Of a stretch of 64,000 bases of DNA, positions 12,101 through 27,100 are shown in pieces. The position numbers and the translations under genes are program-made. The first letter of the stretch is position 1. Every line of letters begins with the position of its first letter. The notes below the pieces were generated by a model. The model was not told where the DNA came from, made no database searches, and saw nothing but the letters and a program-made list of their open reading frames with translations. Location of the stretch: assembly GCF_047495875.1 (NCBI RefSeq), contig NC_092458.1, positions 108,130,227-108,194,226 on the forward strand, read 5' to 3'. Origin of the DNA: Pithys albifrons albifrons (Eukaryota; Chordata; Aves; Passeriformes; Thamnophilidae).

Positions 12101-15100
12101 ATGGCCTTGATCCAGCAAATCACTTAAGTATATGCTTAACTACAAGTACATGAGAAATTGACTTCAATTGTTCTATCACAAGCTTAACATTAAGCATATA
12201 CTTAAGCATTTTGCTTGATTGGGAGCTAATCACACTGTTTATTGAGGGTTAGTTAGACGGTAGTGCCCTTTAGCACAGTGTTTTGAACACTGCATAGCTA
12301 AGAACCTGGTGTCCAGGCAGAAAAGTGTTCAAGAACTGCTAATCAGAAGGGGGTTATATATGAAAAAGAAAGCATTTGTTCTGCAAATAAGATCCAGAAT
12401 AAGCAGTAAATAAAAACCTACACAGAGATGAAGAGTGATTCCATTGGTACATAACATTTACCATGACATTCTCATATCTGATCATTTATTTGGGGGGGAA
12501 GTGGGGGGTGGGGAAAGCTCACTGATTAAAGAGAATTACTGTACTCATCAAGTATAGGTAATAATACAGCACAAAGTTTTCATTGAAAATACAGTAGAGC
12601 TCAAAATCTAACAGGTGACATCTGTGATTTTTTCTGTTATACTGACATCCAAGCAAGAGACCAGCAGAATCTTGGGTTCCATCCAGAGTGCTGCCAATTT
12701 GAATTAGGTCATGGCACCTCATCTATAGTCACCCAAGGATTCCCACGTGCCAAAGTTAGCAATTTTAAGCATGGTACATGGTCTTATGCCATTACCAGTC
12801 ATACCTGGATCCCCTGGCACAGCTTGCAGTGTACCTGTTGTGCTGTGGGGAATGCTGCTTTGAAAGCTGATGGTGTTCTTTTCCTCTGTATCCTCTCAGA
12901 AACCAAGCAAATGAGACTCCAAATTCCATGTTTGCTTGTGGCTATTCAGCCATCCTGTGGGTGGGGTTTTCATCTTTGGTTTGTAATTTTTTTTCTTTGT
13001 GATTGCTGCATGCCATAATTTCACACAGGCATGCCCTAATACTGCTGCAATTAAATCAATTAAACTACTTGGAATAAAGCAAAATGAAAAGGCCCCACTG
13101 ATAATGCGTTCACTGGACTTGAAAATTTCTCCTGTCCTGCTGGCCATTTCCTCCTCTTTAGGGTGACTTCTGCTTCAGGGCACTGTGTCTGTTTAAGCGG
13201 AAGGAGTGAAATTTAAGTTTGGTTCAATGTGTGATTTGCAAGGTAGAATATTGGGTGAGACACCTATATGCTAGGCTAGGATTCAGAATTGTGCTTTTCC
13301 GTGGCTTTCCTACCTGATTTATGTAGCCTCTGTGTATATTGCTCTTCATCCGTAAAGAGATGATTTTGGCCTTCCCCATCCTGCAGGGGGGAGAAGTATA
13401 TTTAATATTGGAAAGAGTGCAGGTACTCTGGTATTAGAAGCTATGGTGAATAACTCAACTGACTTTTCTTGGGTTTGACCTAACAGGCACGTTTTGTAAA
13501 TCTACTTCAGGACCTGTTGAAAGGCTTATATGTTACTGACCATGAGGTACAAAGTCTCATCCATTCTGATAACTTTTTCTATTTGTTTGTGTAGGCACAT
13601 CCAAAGCAATACACAACCTCCTCAGGCTCCCGTTCCGCCCCTAGGATATGTATCTGGAAACCTTATTTCAGATTTGGAAACAGATGTTCCAGATGAGGAT
13701 GAAGATGAGGATGATATTGAAGAAGAAACTGTAGAAATCAGTAGGCCGCTAAGAGGTCTAGAGCATACTCCAGGCTCCAGTATGGACAATCTAGACAGCT
13801 CTGTGACAGGTAACCAAACACAGCTAACAGTGACACCAACTTGTTCCTAACAGCAAAATACATCAGCAGTCAAATACTTTCTAAGTGAAAATTTATTCCA
13901 CTCTATTTCTGTAACATTTAAAATGTGTTAATACTAAACACTAAAGTTAAAGGAGGATTTGGAAATGCTTTGCTTTGCTGCAAAATGATAAGAAAATTCA
14001 TGAATTTTAAAAAGCTTTAAGGACTTGAAAGAAAACTCAATTATATCCTAGCTTTCATGAAAAGTTATTCTACTAGAGAAGCAAGGCAGTTACATAAAAA
14101 GGAGGGGGAAGACCTCAGGAATATATCTTTCATAAATCAGAAGCAGCATAACATGTTATCTTAAAGCACTTTTATATATTTTGCCAGGTAAATGCTTTCC
14201 CAGACAAACACACGGATGTTAAAGACTTCAGAGTAAGTGTAGTTAGATCACCACATTTATTTCTAGAGTAAATACAACATTTATGTAGAAAAATATGTAT
14301 TTTAAACCTACTTTGTATTGCTGTATTTAGTAATTATTCCCTTTCAGAAGAGCTATTTAATTATTCTGACCCCCTTCCCTCACTGCTTCTTGCCCTTTGC
14401 ATGCTTTGGAAAGCTACAACATCATCAAAGGGGACATAGAAAGGCATCCTGAACTATTGCACAGAATCTGAATGTATAAAATGGCTGTTGGTAACATATA
14501 AACAGTGAAAGACATTTGTTTTTAAAATACTGATCTTACATGGACCTTTAGGTTCAACTTGGGCCTCTGTCTAATATAGTATGTCCATAATGTGCAGGTG
14601 TACTGGAGACACAAGTGTTCCACATGTCCCAGTGTCCATGGCTCATGAAAGCTCATGGGTGCTGCTTCAGTTTTTGATCTCAGCAGACAAACACTGATGT
14701 TAGCTATACCTTAAGGGAGACTTTTTCAGTACAACTTACTGCCATAGTGCCTTTGAATTCCATCTCATTGTTCTGGATCTTTGAAATTCCAAGGATTTTG
14801 CACCCTAACTTAAAAATTGCTCTTCTGAAAACACTGGATGAATATGACATGAATACTTATAATAGTGTGTAGCTTAATCCCGATTTCCAGGTTTTCCTTC
14901 ACCCTTGGGTCAGACTGCTTACCAGTCTAATTAAGATTTAAGAATTGTATCTCTGCTGCTGTGATTTGAAATCCAGATTCAACTGAAGGCCATAGAGTTA
15001 AAGTTTAAATCCTTGAATTGAGAAGGTTAACTTATTATTGCATGAGTGTGTTAAGTCACTTTGCTTGAATTTCAGGCATAATCTCCTTCGGGCTATAATT

Positions 15101-18100
15101 CTGCATATTTTTGCATATCTCACTAATGGCTCAGAAGTCTTTCCATTAGTAATGCAATAGGAGTTTTTCACTAGTAATAAAGTAATAAATAAAAAATTCA
15201 GGTTTGTATGTATTTTTCGTATCGTATATATATTAATATGCCAATGTTCATGTATCTGTAAATCACAAAATAAATGTTTTCACATTTACATCTTCTCTTA
15301 ATATTTTGGAACACCCTATCTAAAGCCAATAAGGTATAGCTGTATTCCTGCTCCAATTTATAGACTTTTGTGCTTATTACAGTTTATCCTTTTATGAATA
15401 ACATACAAATTGCTTACTATATATATTGTTTTATTATTGGAGTGTTAAAAGTCTAATCATTGGAATTTTTAAAACTTCCTGCTGTATTATTTTGAAAGAA
15501 ATTGGGCAGGACCCGATTATGTAGACTGGGAGTGTACTTAAGCTGATTTAATGCACTCCCGCTCATCACCACCAGTATCCTGATGTGGCCTCATCTAGGT
15601 GCAAATTAAGGGTTTGCTTTTGCTTGTTTAAGTACTAGCTGGATCTATTCCTTGATCTGGTTCACTGCATGGCAAGATGTGTGCTGGCACGGCAGGAAGG
15701 GAAGGAAAATGATAGACTGTCCCTATAGTGTGTAGCCACCACTTTGACTGACTTAAAACAATTAGGGAACTATCGCCTTACCAAAGCACATGCAGAGTGT
15801 TAGTCTAAACGATCTGCTAGTCTAAACAAAACTGCTTCTGTTTTCCTCAGTTCCTGTATGGGTAACGCATTCATTTTAGGAGGACTTGTTTTTTTATAGG
15901 GGTGGAAAGAAGTTGCTTATTATACTTGGGATTTTTTTTTCAAAAGAGAATCTTAATTTTTGTTTATCTGTTTCTGTTAACTCTTCCAGGCTGCGTTTAC
16001 TGGTGTTAATGAGGGTATAGCAAATTACTTTCATTGTTTCCAAGCTGTTTCTCATTCTTCAATTTGATTGCTTTTAAAATACTGTAGAACGATTAAATTG
16101 TTTTCTTGCACTGAGAATAGATAAGCTGCTTCTTTTCACGGAGCCTTTGGTGACTTAAACTAGCATTTTCCTAGGAATTTATAGACCATTTTTTGACTTC
16201 TCTAAACATTATATTTGAAAATAGAGGCAAATGAAAATATCTGACCCAGATGAAGCAATATTTCTGTACATTTTGAAGTGCATTTTCAGTTCAGTGTTTG
16301 TGAGAAATCTATATTGACATCCCTTGGTCCAGACTTCCTTCAAATAGAGTTGCTGTACAGAGAGCAGGGCAAGTTTCCTCACCCTGTACTGTTGGCACGC
16401 TCTTGGATTGAAATGGTGCTTTGTTCTTCATTGCTGAGCCGAGACCCAGAATTTCATGCAATGCCAAATGTGGGATTGTCTGAGGAAAAACACTTGGCAC
16501 TGTGTGAGCCAAAGCACAAACTACTGAATTCCTCTGACACCACAGTGTTGCTCCTTTAAACTGTTTAAAAGTCAAGTTGTCTTCCAGGCCCTTGAGTTTT
16601 AGTTACAGCTAGCTGCAGATTCAGACAAGGGTTTAATCTGTGCTATTAAGCTTTTCTCTTTGCAGGTGGCAGAGACATAATGTTGACGTGTATAATAAAG
16701 TGCAAAGAAGGGAGGAGTGCACAGTAACTGTATCTTAACATTCTCCAGATATCGCAGAGAGAACTCAGGGAGGGAGGTTTGGATTTGAATGTTTGTGGGA
16801 TTTAATATGATATTAAAACCAAAGTTTTTCTTAATTCCCCTTCTGTTAGGATAATTAGTCACTGATTTTGCTTAAAAGAGAATAAAAAATAAAGAACCGG
16901 AAAACAGGGGTAAAACTTCTGCTCACTTGACTTTTAATTCACAATTTTTTAGGGTTGTTTTTGCTTTCAGAAACACATTGAAAAATGTATTTTCTTTTGC
17001 CTAATGTTTGCCTTAAAAAAGAACTGCTGTGCAAAGTTATGGCATGAATGATCACGAAGAATCTGTTATGTTATTCTACTTTAATAGACTTAATTAATTA
17101 CACATGATGACTGTGTAAGAAATTAAGTTGTCTCTCACTGAAATCACTAAGAGCAAGACTAGTTTTTTTCAGGTCTAAGTATTATGGTTTGGGGGTTTTC
17201 TTTGGCCTGTCTTTATTTTCTCCTCCACCAGTGAAGCTGGTAGTGTGAGCTGATGTATCTTCAGTCTTGGTGCATTTTAACTGAGGGGAGAGATACACTT
17301 AATAACTAGCATGGAAATTAGAACAAGCCCTCTTCTGCCTAACAGATACTGACATAAACAGATATATACTCTTGTAAATAGTGCCACTGCAAGTGGTTAA
17401 CAATATTTTTTTTCAATAGAATTATATAGATCTGAAATTATAAAAATCTCTGTAGGTTGTATGGCTCAGCAGGGAAGAATATCCCTTACTGACATGTCTT
17501 GGTCTTGATTAAAAGAATCACTGATCACTGTCTATATGGAAAAAGTTTTTCATTCATTGTGTCTGAGCACAAATAGAATAATTCTTGAAAATTGCACAAT
17601 ATCATTTTCATGAGCCATATTTTACCATGGTAGAGCTCAATATTTATATTGATTTGCTTAGGGATACCTATTGCAAAAGACTCTATTTTATAAGCAGTTA
17701 GACAGATTGTGTTTAATAGGTAGAATGTGTTTCATGGATTAAATATGTGCTCAGAAAATAGGAAACTGCTACTTTTTGTGTCTCATAAAAATGGTAATGC
17801 AACAATTAGCAGGGTCATATTATAAAGCACAGGCTTTACTCTAGCTTAATGGATCTAGGGATATGCATTCATCAGCAACGATAGATTTAGCATAAAATGA
17901 CATGTAAATGAATTGATGACTGATCATAAATTAATTTTAGTGCTGAAGAAGTAATAGAGACACAGCAAGATGCCACTTTATCATAGTATTTTACTGCTCA
18001 GCAACATTTGAGCAACTACTTAATGTTCTGTGTGCATTTCTTTTCTAACAGCTTGAATAAATTGAGAAAATTTTGTGCCTTTCAGCAATATGGAACCCAA

Positions 18101-21100
18101 AAAAATCTAGAAGGATGGAATGCAAACAGAAATAAATTTGGCTAAGTGACATAAATTCATTTTTCATTAGATGTTTATGAAGGGCATTAATTATAGCTGG
18201 ACCTGTGAAGTGCCAAGTATATATGCATGATTTTTACCTCTTTTTTTAATGTTTCCTGCCCTAAAATAAAAAATTTAAAACATAGGTGTTTATTCCAGAT
18301 ATATGCATTTAAATATTTATGCATTTATGGTGAAGTTTAAGACCAGGTCTCATTTTTGAAATGTGATCATACTTATATTCTACTTTCAGACCCTTTTATT
18401 ATTCATTCTTATTTTGAAGGTAAAATGACAATTTCTCCTCCTATTCCATCACTTTCACCAAAGACAGTGGACACAAGAGAGTGTGATGTCTTTCTCCTGT
18501 ATAAAGACTAAGAGGACTCTGTAACTGATTCTAGCTGGAGTAACATCAGTCCCCAAGGACATCACCCATTCTTCACAAACCTAAGCAGTCTACCCCTGTT
18601 CCATTAAAAAACAAAAAAACCTGTAGGGGAGCAGGTTATATGCTGCAGTATGTGCTGGATAGTCTTGTGAAGGAAAGCATATATACATGAAAGTACCAGT
18701 GACATCACTTCTTAACTTTGAGCAAGCACATAGAGTTTGGTTTGTACAGAAAAGTATCTAATGGAATTTTCAGAAGTGTTATCTATGTTGTGAGCAGCAT
18801 TTATTTCACAAGTACATGAGATATTTTTATTTTTAAGTAAAGTAACAGTATACTTTACAAAGAAAAATAGCATTTTTATTGCCAGCAAAATGTCAGTAAA
18901 AGCAGTAAGAATGCAGTCTACTAGAAGCTAGCACCTCTATTCCCCTCACCTTTCCCTTAGAGCAAAGAAGCTTTCTGTTTGCATTAACACCAACAGATAT
19001 TTTATGGAGCAAGAAAACAGAGTTCAACTTTTCACAGAGCTGATTTCATTCTACATAAAGCATTTACTGCTGCTGTCAGCAAGAGTAAAATTTACAGTTG
19101 CCAGAAAGCGTAAAAACTCAAATGTGCTCTTGGAAAACACATAGTGAGCAGCATGTAAAGGAGACACTAAAAGCCTGTTTCATCCCATTTCAAAATGTAC
19201 AGTTGATCTGAAAGGAACGTCAGCATCTCTTATTCTGCCTTTATTCAGAGGAAAACAAATGTACATCTGATTTGGAAAACAAGAGGCCAGAGAATGCCTT
19301 TAAATAAGCAGTCACCATGTGTGCTGTGTTAACACAGCTGTGTGGTGGCCTGAGGTGCCCAGACTGGGCTCCAGCACTCCCGTGCCTTCTGGGCAATGTC
19401 CACACCTCTGCAGGTCAAATCAAAATGGATTTCACTGCTCCAGGTTTTGGTGGGGAAAAGAAATTATTTATGCAGGGAAACTGAATAGCTCTGGAATCAG
19501 TAGAAGTAATGTAGAGAGAGATTTCACCTTTAGCTCCCTGGTCACATACTGCTGTGGGTGCTTTATATGTCAGGGTATCTTGCTGACTTCAGCAGTTATA
19601 AAAAGTTTTGCCTCTGCTTCCAGCAACCAGAAGTATCATAGAATCATAAAATAGTTTGAGTTGGAAGGGACCTTTAAAGGTCATCTGGTTCTGCCCCCTT
19701 TGCCATGGGCAGGGACATTTTCCACTAGACCAGGTTGCTCAGGGCCCCATGCAACCTGGCCTTGAACACTTTCAGGGATTGGGCATCCACAACTTCTCTG
19801 GACAACCTATTCCAGTGTCTCACCACCCTCATAGTAAAGAAGTTTTTCCTGATATCCAATCTAAACCTGCCCTCAGTTTAAAAACCTTCCCTCTTATCTG
19901 CCACTACAGACCTTACTGGAAAGTCTGTATTTTTCCTATAAGCCCCCTTTATGTGCTGAAAGGCTGCAGAAAGATCTCCCCAGACCCTTCTCTTCTCCAG
20001 GCTGAACAACCTCAGCTCTCTCAGCCTGTCTTCACAGAAGAGGTTTTCCAGAACTCTACTCATTTTTGTGGCTCTTATCTGGACACACTCTAACAGATTC
20101 CATGTCTATCTTGTGCTGGGAAATCCAGAACTGGATGTAGAACTACAGGTGAGGTCACAATGTCCCAGTAAAACTGACATCCCTGTGAGAACTAAGCTAT
20201 GCTTCCAGTGTGATCAGTTGCTCCTAGCACAGCTGCTGGAGGAGAGGAGAAGGGGGAGTGATCCATGGGTAGAGAACTCTATTCCCAGTTTTACTAATAC
20301 TTGCTGTCCATGGGAATATGAAGGAGTTGAGGAACAGGGATTTTTTTTATAGGATTAGCCTAGAAAACTGGTAGTCTGATAACAGTAATTAAAATTCAAG
20401 TATTTTTCAAAACACATGTCTATGAGTATGTAAAATAATAGCTGTATTTACACACATCAGGAGAGAGCATTTACGGGATTTTGTAGATTTTTAATGTATT
20501 TCCTACTAAACATGGCTTATTATTTTTAGACAATAAAAATCCAATCCTATAAAGAGTAGATGAAAAATAGCTACTAGATGTATCCTGGAAGTGTCCCATC
20601 CAAATTACCATGTGTATTGTATGTTGTGTACCAGCTGAGTGATTAGTAAATGGACCAAGAAATGTGAGCAAATGGAAATTAAAGCTTCTTTGAAAATATC
20701 CATAATCTTATGGACTATGATACCAGAAATAACTGTTCTGTACAGTATATGGGTTTATATGTCTCTACGTTGAGAGTAGAATGTATCACGCAAAACCCTT
20801 GGGCTCTGTAACTAATGAGATACATGTTGAGTTTTTAGCATCCAAGTATCATCCTTTGATATCTGCAGCTTTAGTTACATTTTCTATGTTTCAGCTTGTG
20901 CTCACATATTTTGCAGAATAAGTCGATAAGTGATTGTTTGAAAATGTCATCAGCTCTAGCATTTCATTTTCTTACATCTTCATGAAGTGTTTTATCTGTA
21001 GTATCTCTTTTCATACATTATCAATAACTGCTGCTAAGACTCTTTACTCTCCCTTCTCTATGATGTCCTATCGCACTTTGATTGTTAGTTCACAAACTGC

Positions 21101-24100
21101 CTTCTCAGAGGAAATTCGGTTTTACCCTTCCTTTGCTGTTATCTGGGCTCCCTTACATCTGTCTGCATCAGGTCGAGTCTGTTTGGAAAATAACAATTTT
21201 ATGTGTGCTCTTGGCAAAAGAATCAAACTCTGTCACTCTCTGTTGCACTTAGCACACTTTCTGCCTGTCAGACCTCCATAGACCTCTTCAGTTTCTTTTT
21301 TTGTATCTGAGGACTGCATGGGCTTTTGTTATTATAGCCTGCCACTTCACTGACATTAAAAGCTTTGGTCACTGCAGCATCACAAAATAATCCATTGTTC
21401 TTGGGCTTTGTGGTGCAGTGTGCTACTGAATTCCAGTATTCATTTATTGTACTCATGACTTGTTTTTTGCAGGATATTTTTAATATTTGACACCACCATT
21501 AGTTAATTAGCTTATCAATTTGGTGCTACTAAGCAGGTCATTATTGATTTACTACTTACCAATTTTAAACACAATTATACTTCCTTGCACATGGATTGAA
21601 AAAAGGCTGCTGTTCTGCTAGACATCTTATGTACATATACACAAATTCAACTGTGCTGACTGAGTAGTTAAACTGGGTCCATGATGTATCCCTCCACACG
21701 TGTCTTCATGTCACTGAAAACCAGTTCTCTTCAGATTTTCATGGGTTCACTGGGCTTTTTTCTTCAGCATCTGCACGGGAGCATTGTTAAAAAGCAAGTT
21801 TCAGGCATTTCAAGATAGGTGTCTGTACTATGTCAGAACAAAATGCTGTGTCCACCAGCACCACCTAATGCCATGCAAAAGCTCAGACCCCAAAAGCAGT
21901 CTGGTAGCTCTGCATCTCAGCTGGACTTGGTAAATCATTAGCACATATGTCCTGTTCCTGGAGCAAAGTTAAGTACTTACTGTAGCTGTTTCCATTGCCT
22001 CCTGCTCCACTGCATGATGTAGAATGACACTGTGACATTTTAGAAGTACAGAATGCCACTGTCTTCATCTGAAGCTGTGAAACAGAATTCCAGTACTTTG
22101 ACAAAAAAACTTAAACTGAGCAATAGCTTTTACAACTGCCATGCTGGGTAGCTGATTGATGTTTGATTCATGCACTGAGAAAATTAAAAGAAAATATGCA
22201 GGAAGAGTAAATAAGATTAATCTTTCCTTCACTATTCCACTCTTTACATTCATGTTATGCCAAGATTTCTGTATTTCTTTCATATGCTTTTTCTGGTGTC
22301 TGGTTTTCTGACTGCATTTTTATGATGTTGTTATCACTTTCATCTCCTACAGTGATGATAATCCACTATTAGAAGGTACCATGGGGCCAACACTGGCTTA
22401 GTGACTGACTCAGTATTAAATTTGAGCATATATTTGCTCTGCTCTTGAATCTTAATTATTTCTAACTTTTTTTAAAAGTTACTTTAATCTACTTGAATGA
22501 ACTACTTTAGATCAGCTTTCTTCAGTCCCTTAAAGCTGCTTATTTCTTTTAAGGTTTTGATTGACAAAATGACATAAGGCCAGTGTTGTTCAAGACAGCT
22601 CTTGAAGCCCAGCTCTGACTTTAACCATATGGACCAAGACTTACACATGTGCTGTCTAAAATTAAGGCTTAGTTTTGAAAATATCAAACTAGATGCTGAT
22701 TTGTAATAAGTCAATTAAAAAAACAAAACAAAAAACCCAAAAAAAAAACAAAAAACAAAGCAATCACATTCATTTCAATCCCAGGAAAAATCTATTAACT
22801 TTTAAAAGAATTTATTATGGAACATTCACATTTTTAAAGAATATGTGTAATTTGTTTTGCAGGATCAAAGCTACGCAGAACAATCTATGAATGAGATCCC
22901 TCTTACCTTTGATAGTGCTCTGTTATACCAAACTCTGTCAGATAAACTTTGGGTTTCATGTTGTGAAAGGACATACTAAGTGGGTCTTTAAGCTTTGGAT
23001 GACTATTGCTCCTTTGTACCACGCTCTGTCAAATGAATTTTGGGGTTCCTGTTGCGAAAGGACATATTAAATGGGTCTTTAAGCTTTAGATGATAAAAAA
23101 AAATATCATATATGCACAACTCACTAGAGCCCTACATTTGTTTTTAGGTTCAATGGTAAATGGATGGGGTTCTGCGTCTGATGAGGACCGTAACTTTTCT
23201 AGTCATAGATCTAGTGTAGGTAGCTCCTCAGATGACTCGATCTTTACCAGCGGCAGTTTTGCACAAGCACTGGTTGCAGCAGCAGATAAAGCTGGGTTTA
23301 GGCTGGATGGAACCAGCCTGACAAGAACAGGTTTGTAGACTCAAAGTTGATGCTTTCTGCATGAAGGTTCTCTCTGCCTATTCTTTCAGTGAACCTGCGT
23401 CTCACACTTGTCTAACATGCATGGAATAAGGCGGATGGAGATATTTTTGTCAGTGTATTTAGAATGGAATCTCACATTATGTTTCATTTTTAGTGATCTG
23501 AAGTAGTCAATAGCACAAACTTTTAATCTGCACCTTCAATTTGCTGCAGTTTCCCTCTGTGCTGACTCTGCTATGTATTTACTGACATATGCTTCATTTA
23601 ATATTTCAGTGAAGAAATCACTAATTCTGCTTTGCAGTCTTTGATGATCTTACTTTCTGAAAAATCTCCTCAGAGTGATTCACATTTCCAGTGATGAGCG
23701 TCATATGTAAACTATTATCTCCATCCCTGCTCCTCTGTTGCATTTCTTCTTGCAAAAATGTATTTTTCTGTGAAGCTTTTCTGACCATGGGGTGAATTGA
23801 TGTGCTTTTATTGTTAACAATACAAACTGTTTTAAAGCTTTATAAACAGCTGATTTAAAAGTACTTAATTCAATAAGTTAATATATTTTGATAACATTTA
23901 ATTTTAGTTATGTCAACTAGTAAAATGTAAGTCTGCCAAGTAAAATGTAACAAAGGTACAGTGACTATTGTTTTTGAAAACAGTCAACTATTGAAAACGA
24001 ATTAATGAAAACTAAATATAATTTAGTTCATATTTTAAAAGCTTCATATGTCTTATTTCTATTAAAAAAAGAAAAAAGAAAAAGAAAAATTATCTTTAAA

Positions 24101-27100
24101 TATTCCAGGGGGAAAAAGTAAAATAACATATTCATGTTTTCTTAGTCATCTCAAAATAGCAAAACCAACTAATTCTATAAATCCACAAATCTAATAGCAA
24201 AGTATGAACTTGGGTCATATATTTGTTATGTGTCATCTCAGCCAGTTCCTGCCCACAGGTCCCATAATGTTCCTATTGTTTAAATTTTTTATTATCAGTC
24301 TGGTATGAAGTCCGTCCTTCAGTAAAATGTGTGCATTCATGAGACTGTCTCCCATGTTAGGCCTGAAAACCACAGGCTTTCTGCATGCAATGACTTCATG
24401 GCAAATTCCACCTTTTAAGAACATTGGAAATAGTTGATGGCAAAGTCCTGTATCTCCAACAAACTACAAAGTGAACAGATAGAGCTTTTCTCAAACCACT
24501 GAGACTTTTGCCACTGACTTTGGTCATACATAGTCAGCCTTAAAAGATAGTTATTTAACCATAGTTGAACCCCTCAATAGATTCTTACACTGTGGAAAAT
24601 TGACTGAGCAAATCTGTCTCATAATTTGATAAAAAACAAAACAAGAATTGATGTAGACCTTCACTCTTCTGCTATGTGCACATATGGCCAAACTGTAATT
24701 TAAAATATACTATTTTGGGGGGTTTTGGTAGTGTTCTTGGCTTCAGTAAAAGTTAATGCAAAGATTCACCCCAAAGTTAATGTCACTTGTTAACGTCACT
24801 TTTATCAGGCCTTTGAGAAGTTCAGTTTCCACCACAAATGCACATGTAAGAGAAGTAAATAAACACACAAACACCTAGACATTTAAAAATAAATATGAAT
24901 TCTTATTGTAGCCATGTGAATGAAAAATACAAGGAAAGGATGAAAACCCTCTTGTCAGTTATATTTTCCTAGCTTAATTAGGTCACGAATGCACTTAAAC
25001 TGAGTGCATGTGTGTAATTCCTCAGACAGACTATTAGAGGGTAGGGTACAAAAAAGTATCTAGCAGTTGTGGTAGAGTCGTTATGATTATTACCCTCTTA
25101 TTCTCTTAATGATGCAGCAGGCAAAATGGAAATAAAATAAAACCCAGATGTAAACAAACATCCCTCCCCTCTTTTCCTCACAGAAACCTCAGCAAATGGA
25201 AATAACTCCCCCGTGCTCACTGCAGTTTCATTATGAGATGATACCTCCCAGGGTAGTGTGGATCAATCAGATGTGCCTGGTATGGAGCTGCTGCACCACA
25301 GCAGCCCCCACAGTGCAAAATGGTGTCTAGCAGTGGAGAAGCAGCAGTTATTTCTGTTCATTGCTCTGGAGGGACTCTGAAGGTCCTGACTCTTTCCTCC
25401 TTTGCAGTCTGTACACTTTATTTTCACCCAGTTAGAACAGGTGTGAAATATTCTCACCGGTATATACTAAAGGAGATGTCCAGCTTGATAGCCTCACATG
25501 GGAATGTTTGATTGCCAAGCATAAGAGGCTCTGGTAAATCCAGATGCAATGTGTCTCTTCTGCCAGACACTTTGATTCCAGTTTCCAGAAGCCATCATGT
25601 GATTTGCCATGAAGTTCAGACAGCTTTCCTTTTTAACACCCTTGGAAAATTAAATCAAGAATTAGTAGATTCATCCTTGTCTCCACTTAAACACACTAAA
25701 TCTGCTACAGAAAGTCTGACACTGCTCAGCACTTCTTACTGGAAGGGCTGCATACAAATACAAGATGCTCTAATCAGTTATTAAGTGCATTGAAAATTAT
25801 AGTTTGGGAGTCTGCACACCATTTGTGTTTGCCCCATGTCTGATTTAGGTCAGTGCTATTCATTTTGCCTCTTTTTCATGAAAGGATAAAAGGGAATGTT
25901 TGGTGTCTATTTCTTTTTAAAACCAACATTCTGAATGAATAATCACATTTCTTTAGTCAAAAGAATAAGTGTGAAGAATCTGCATCCTGCACTCACTAGT
26001 TGCACTTGCATGTGAGTTTATTTTTCCAAAACATCTGTGCAATGTGCTGTGAGCTGAGATGGAATTTCAGGCTCATATCTGAATTTCCTTGCAATACTGA
26101 TTTTTTTATGTTATTTTAAAATGAAATTTTAATATTTTGTCTGTGTTAATCCACTGTTTTATCATTATCCCTGAAACAAGGGCTTGATCACTTGTCTTTG
26201 TCTGACTGCAGCTGTGCCAGCTATAGAGGTTAATGTTCCCAGCCTCCCCTCAAATATTTATTTCTGCTTTTTTTTCCCAGCTCCAGAATTAGCTGCTTAG
26301 TTGGGCATTCTGTTAAAATAAGTCAGGTTATCAAAGGCGTTGTTTTCAGACCCTATAAGCTCAACTGGGCTTTTCTTGGTAGAGGAGGGAATGTCCACAT
26401 GAGGGGTTCACATGTGGTACCCTTCAATAGCTGGCAGAGGCACAGCTGGGAGACAAGCCTGCCTGAGAGCAGCATCCTCCTCAAGGTGCACATCAATCAG
26501 AAGGGAGCAGAGCAAGCCTGAGAGAGCCAGGAAACCTTTGAAGTCAAACAGTGAAATATTATTCTAACATGGCTGTATTAATGTGAAATACCATGTGAGA
26601 GAGATTACAGCTACTTTTTCGATTTGCCCTCTTTGCAATGAGAATATTTCAAATACTATGCTGAGCTGCATATTACTCCTGGTTAAGCTTACCTAGATCA
26701 GGTCATATGTGATGGCATGTTGGAAGTAAGTGCATCTGTTTAAAGGAAAAAGTAACTCTCAGCAGGGTAGACCCTAGTCTAAGTTAACCAGAGGATAAAA
26801 GACCCTCCTTACTACTTGAGCTCAGTTGACCAGAACAATATCAAACAGCCATTTTGTCAGCTTCCATCAACTGTGACACCATTTGGGCCTACAGCAGCAC
26901 TGAAAGAGCAGAAATTCTGACTGGCTTTTACATTTTACACTGCAGATAGGATTAAAACACGTAAGAATTTTAATTACCAGTTCTAAACAAATTAAAATGT
27001 TAACATCCCCAAGACACATGGCAAGGACAACCTACATGTGAACAAAAGAAAGCAAAAGATGGTGATCTTTAGTTTTCGTCAGTTGTCATTAAACATTAAG

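Larger units (their letters stand above)
13810..23147 (+). other. ROBO2 intron (9.3 kb), largest intron in the window
   Basis: Mostly AT-rich unique sequence with no second gene visible. It holds a CR1 fragment (19635-20160), an A-rich tract (about 22717-22760) and a diverged 91-bp tandem duplication directly before the next exon (22917-23092). Open frames around 16.3 kb on both strands have no recognisable protein features. Confidence 0.8.

Noticed and set aside
19656..20093. 145-codon open frame as a gene
   Set aside because: It lies inside an antisense CR1 3' end; it is a by-product of the repeat.
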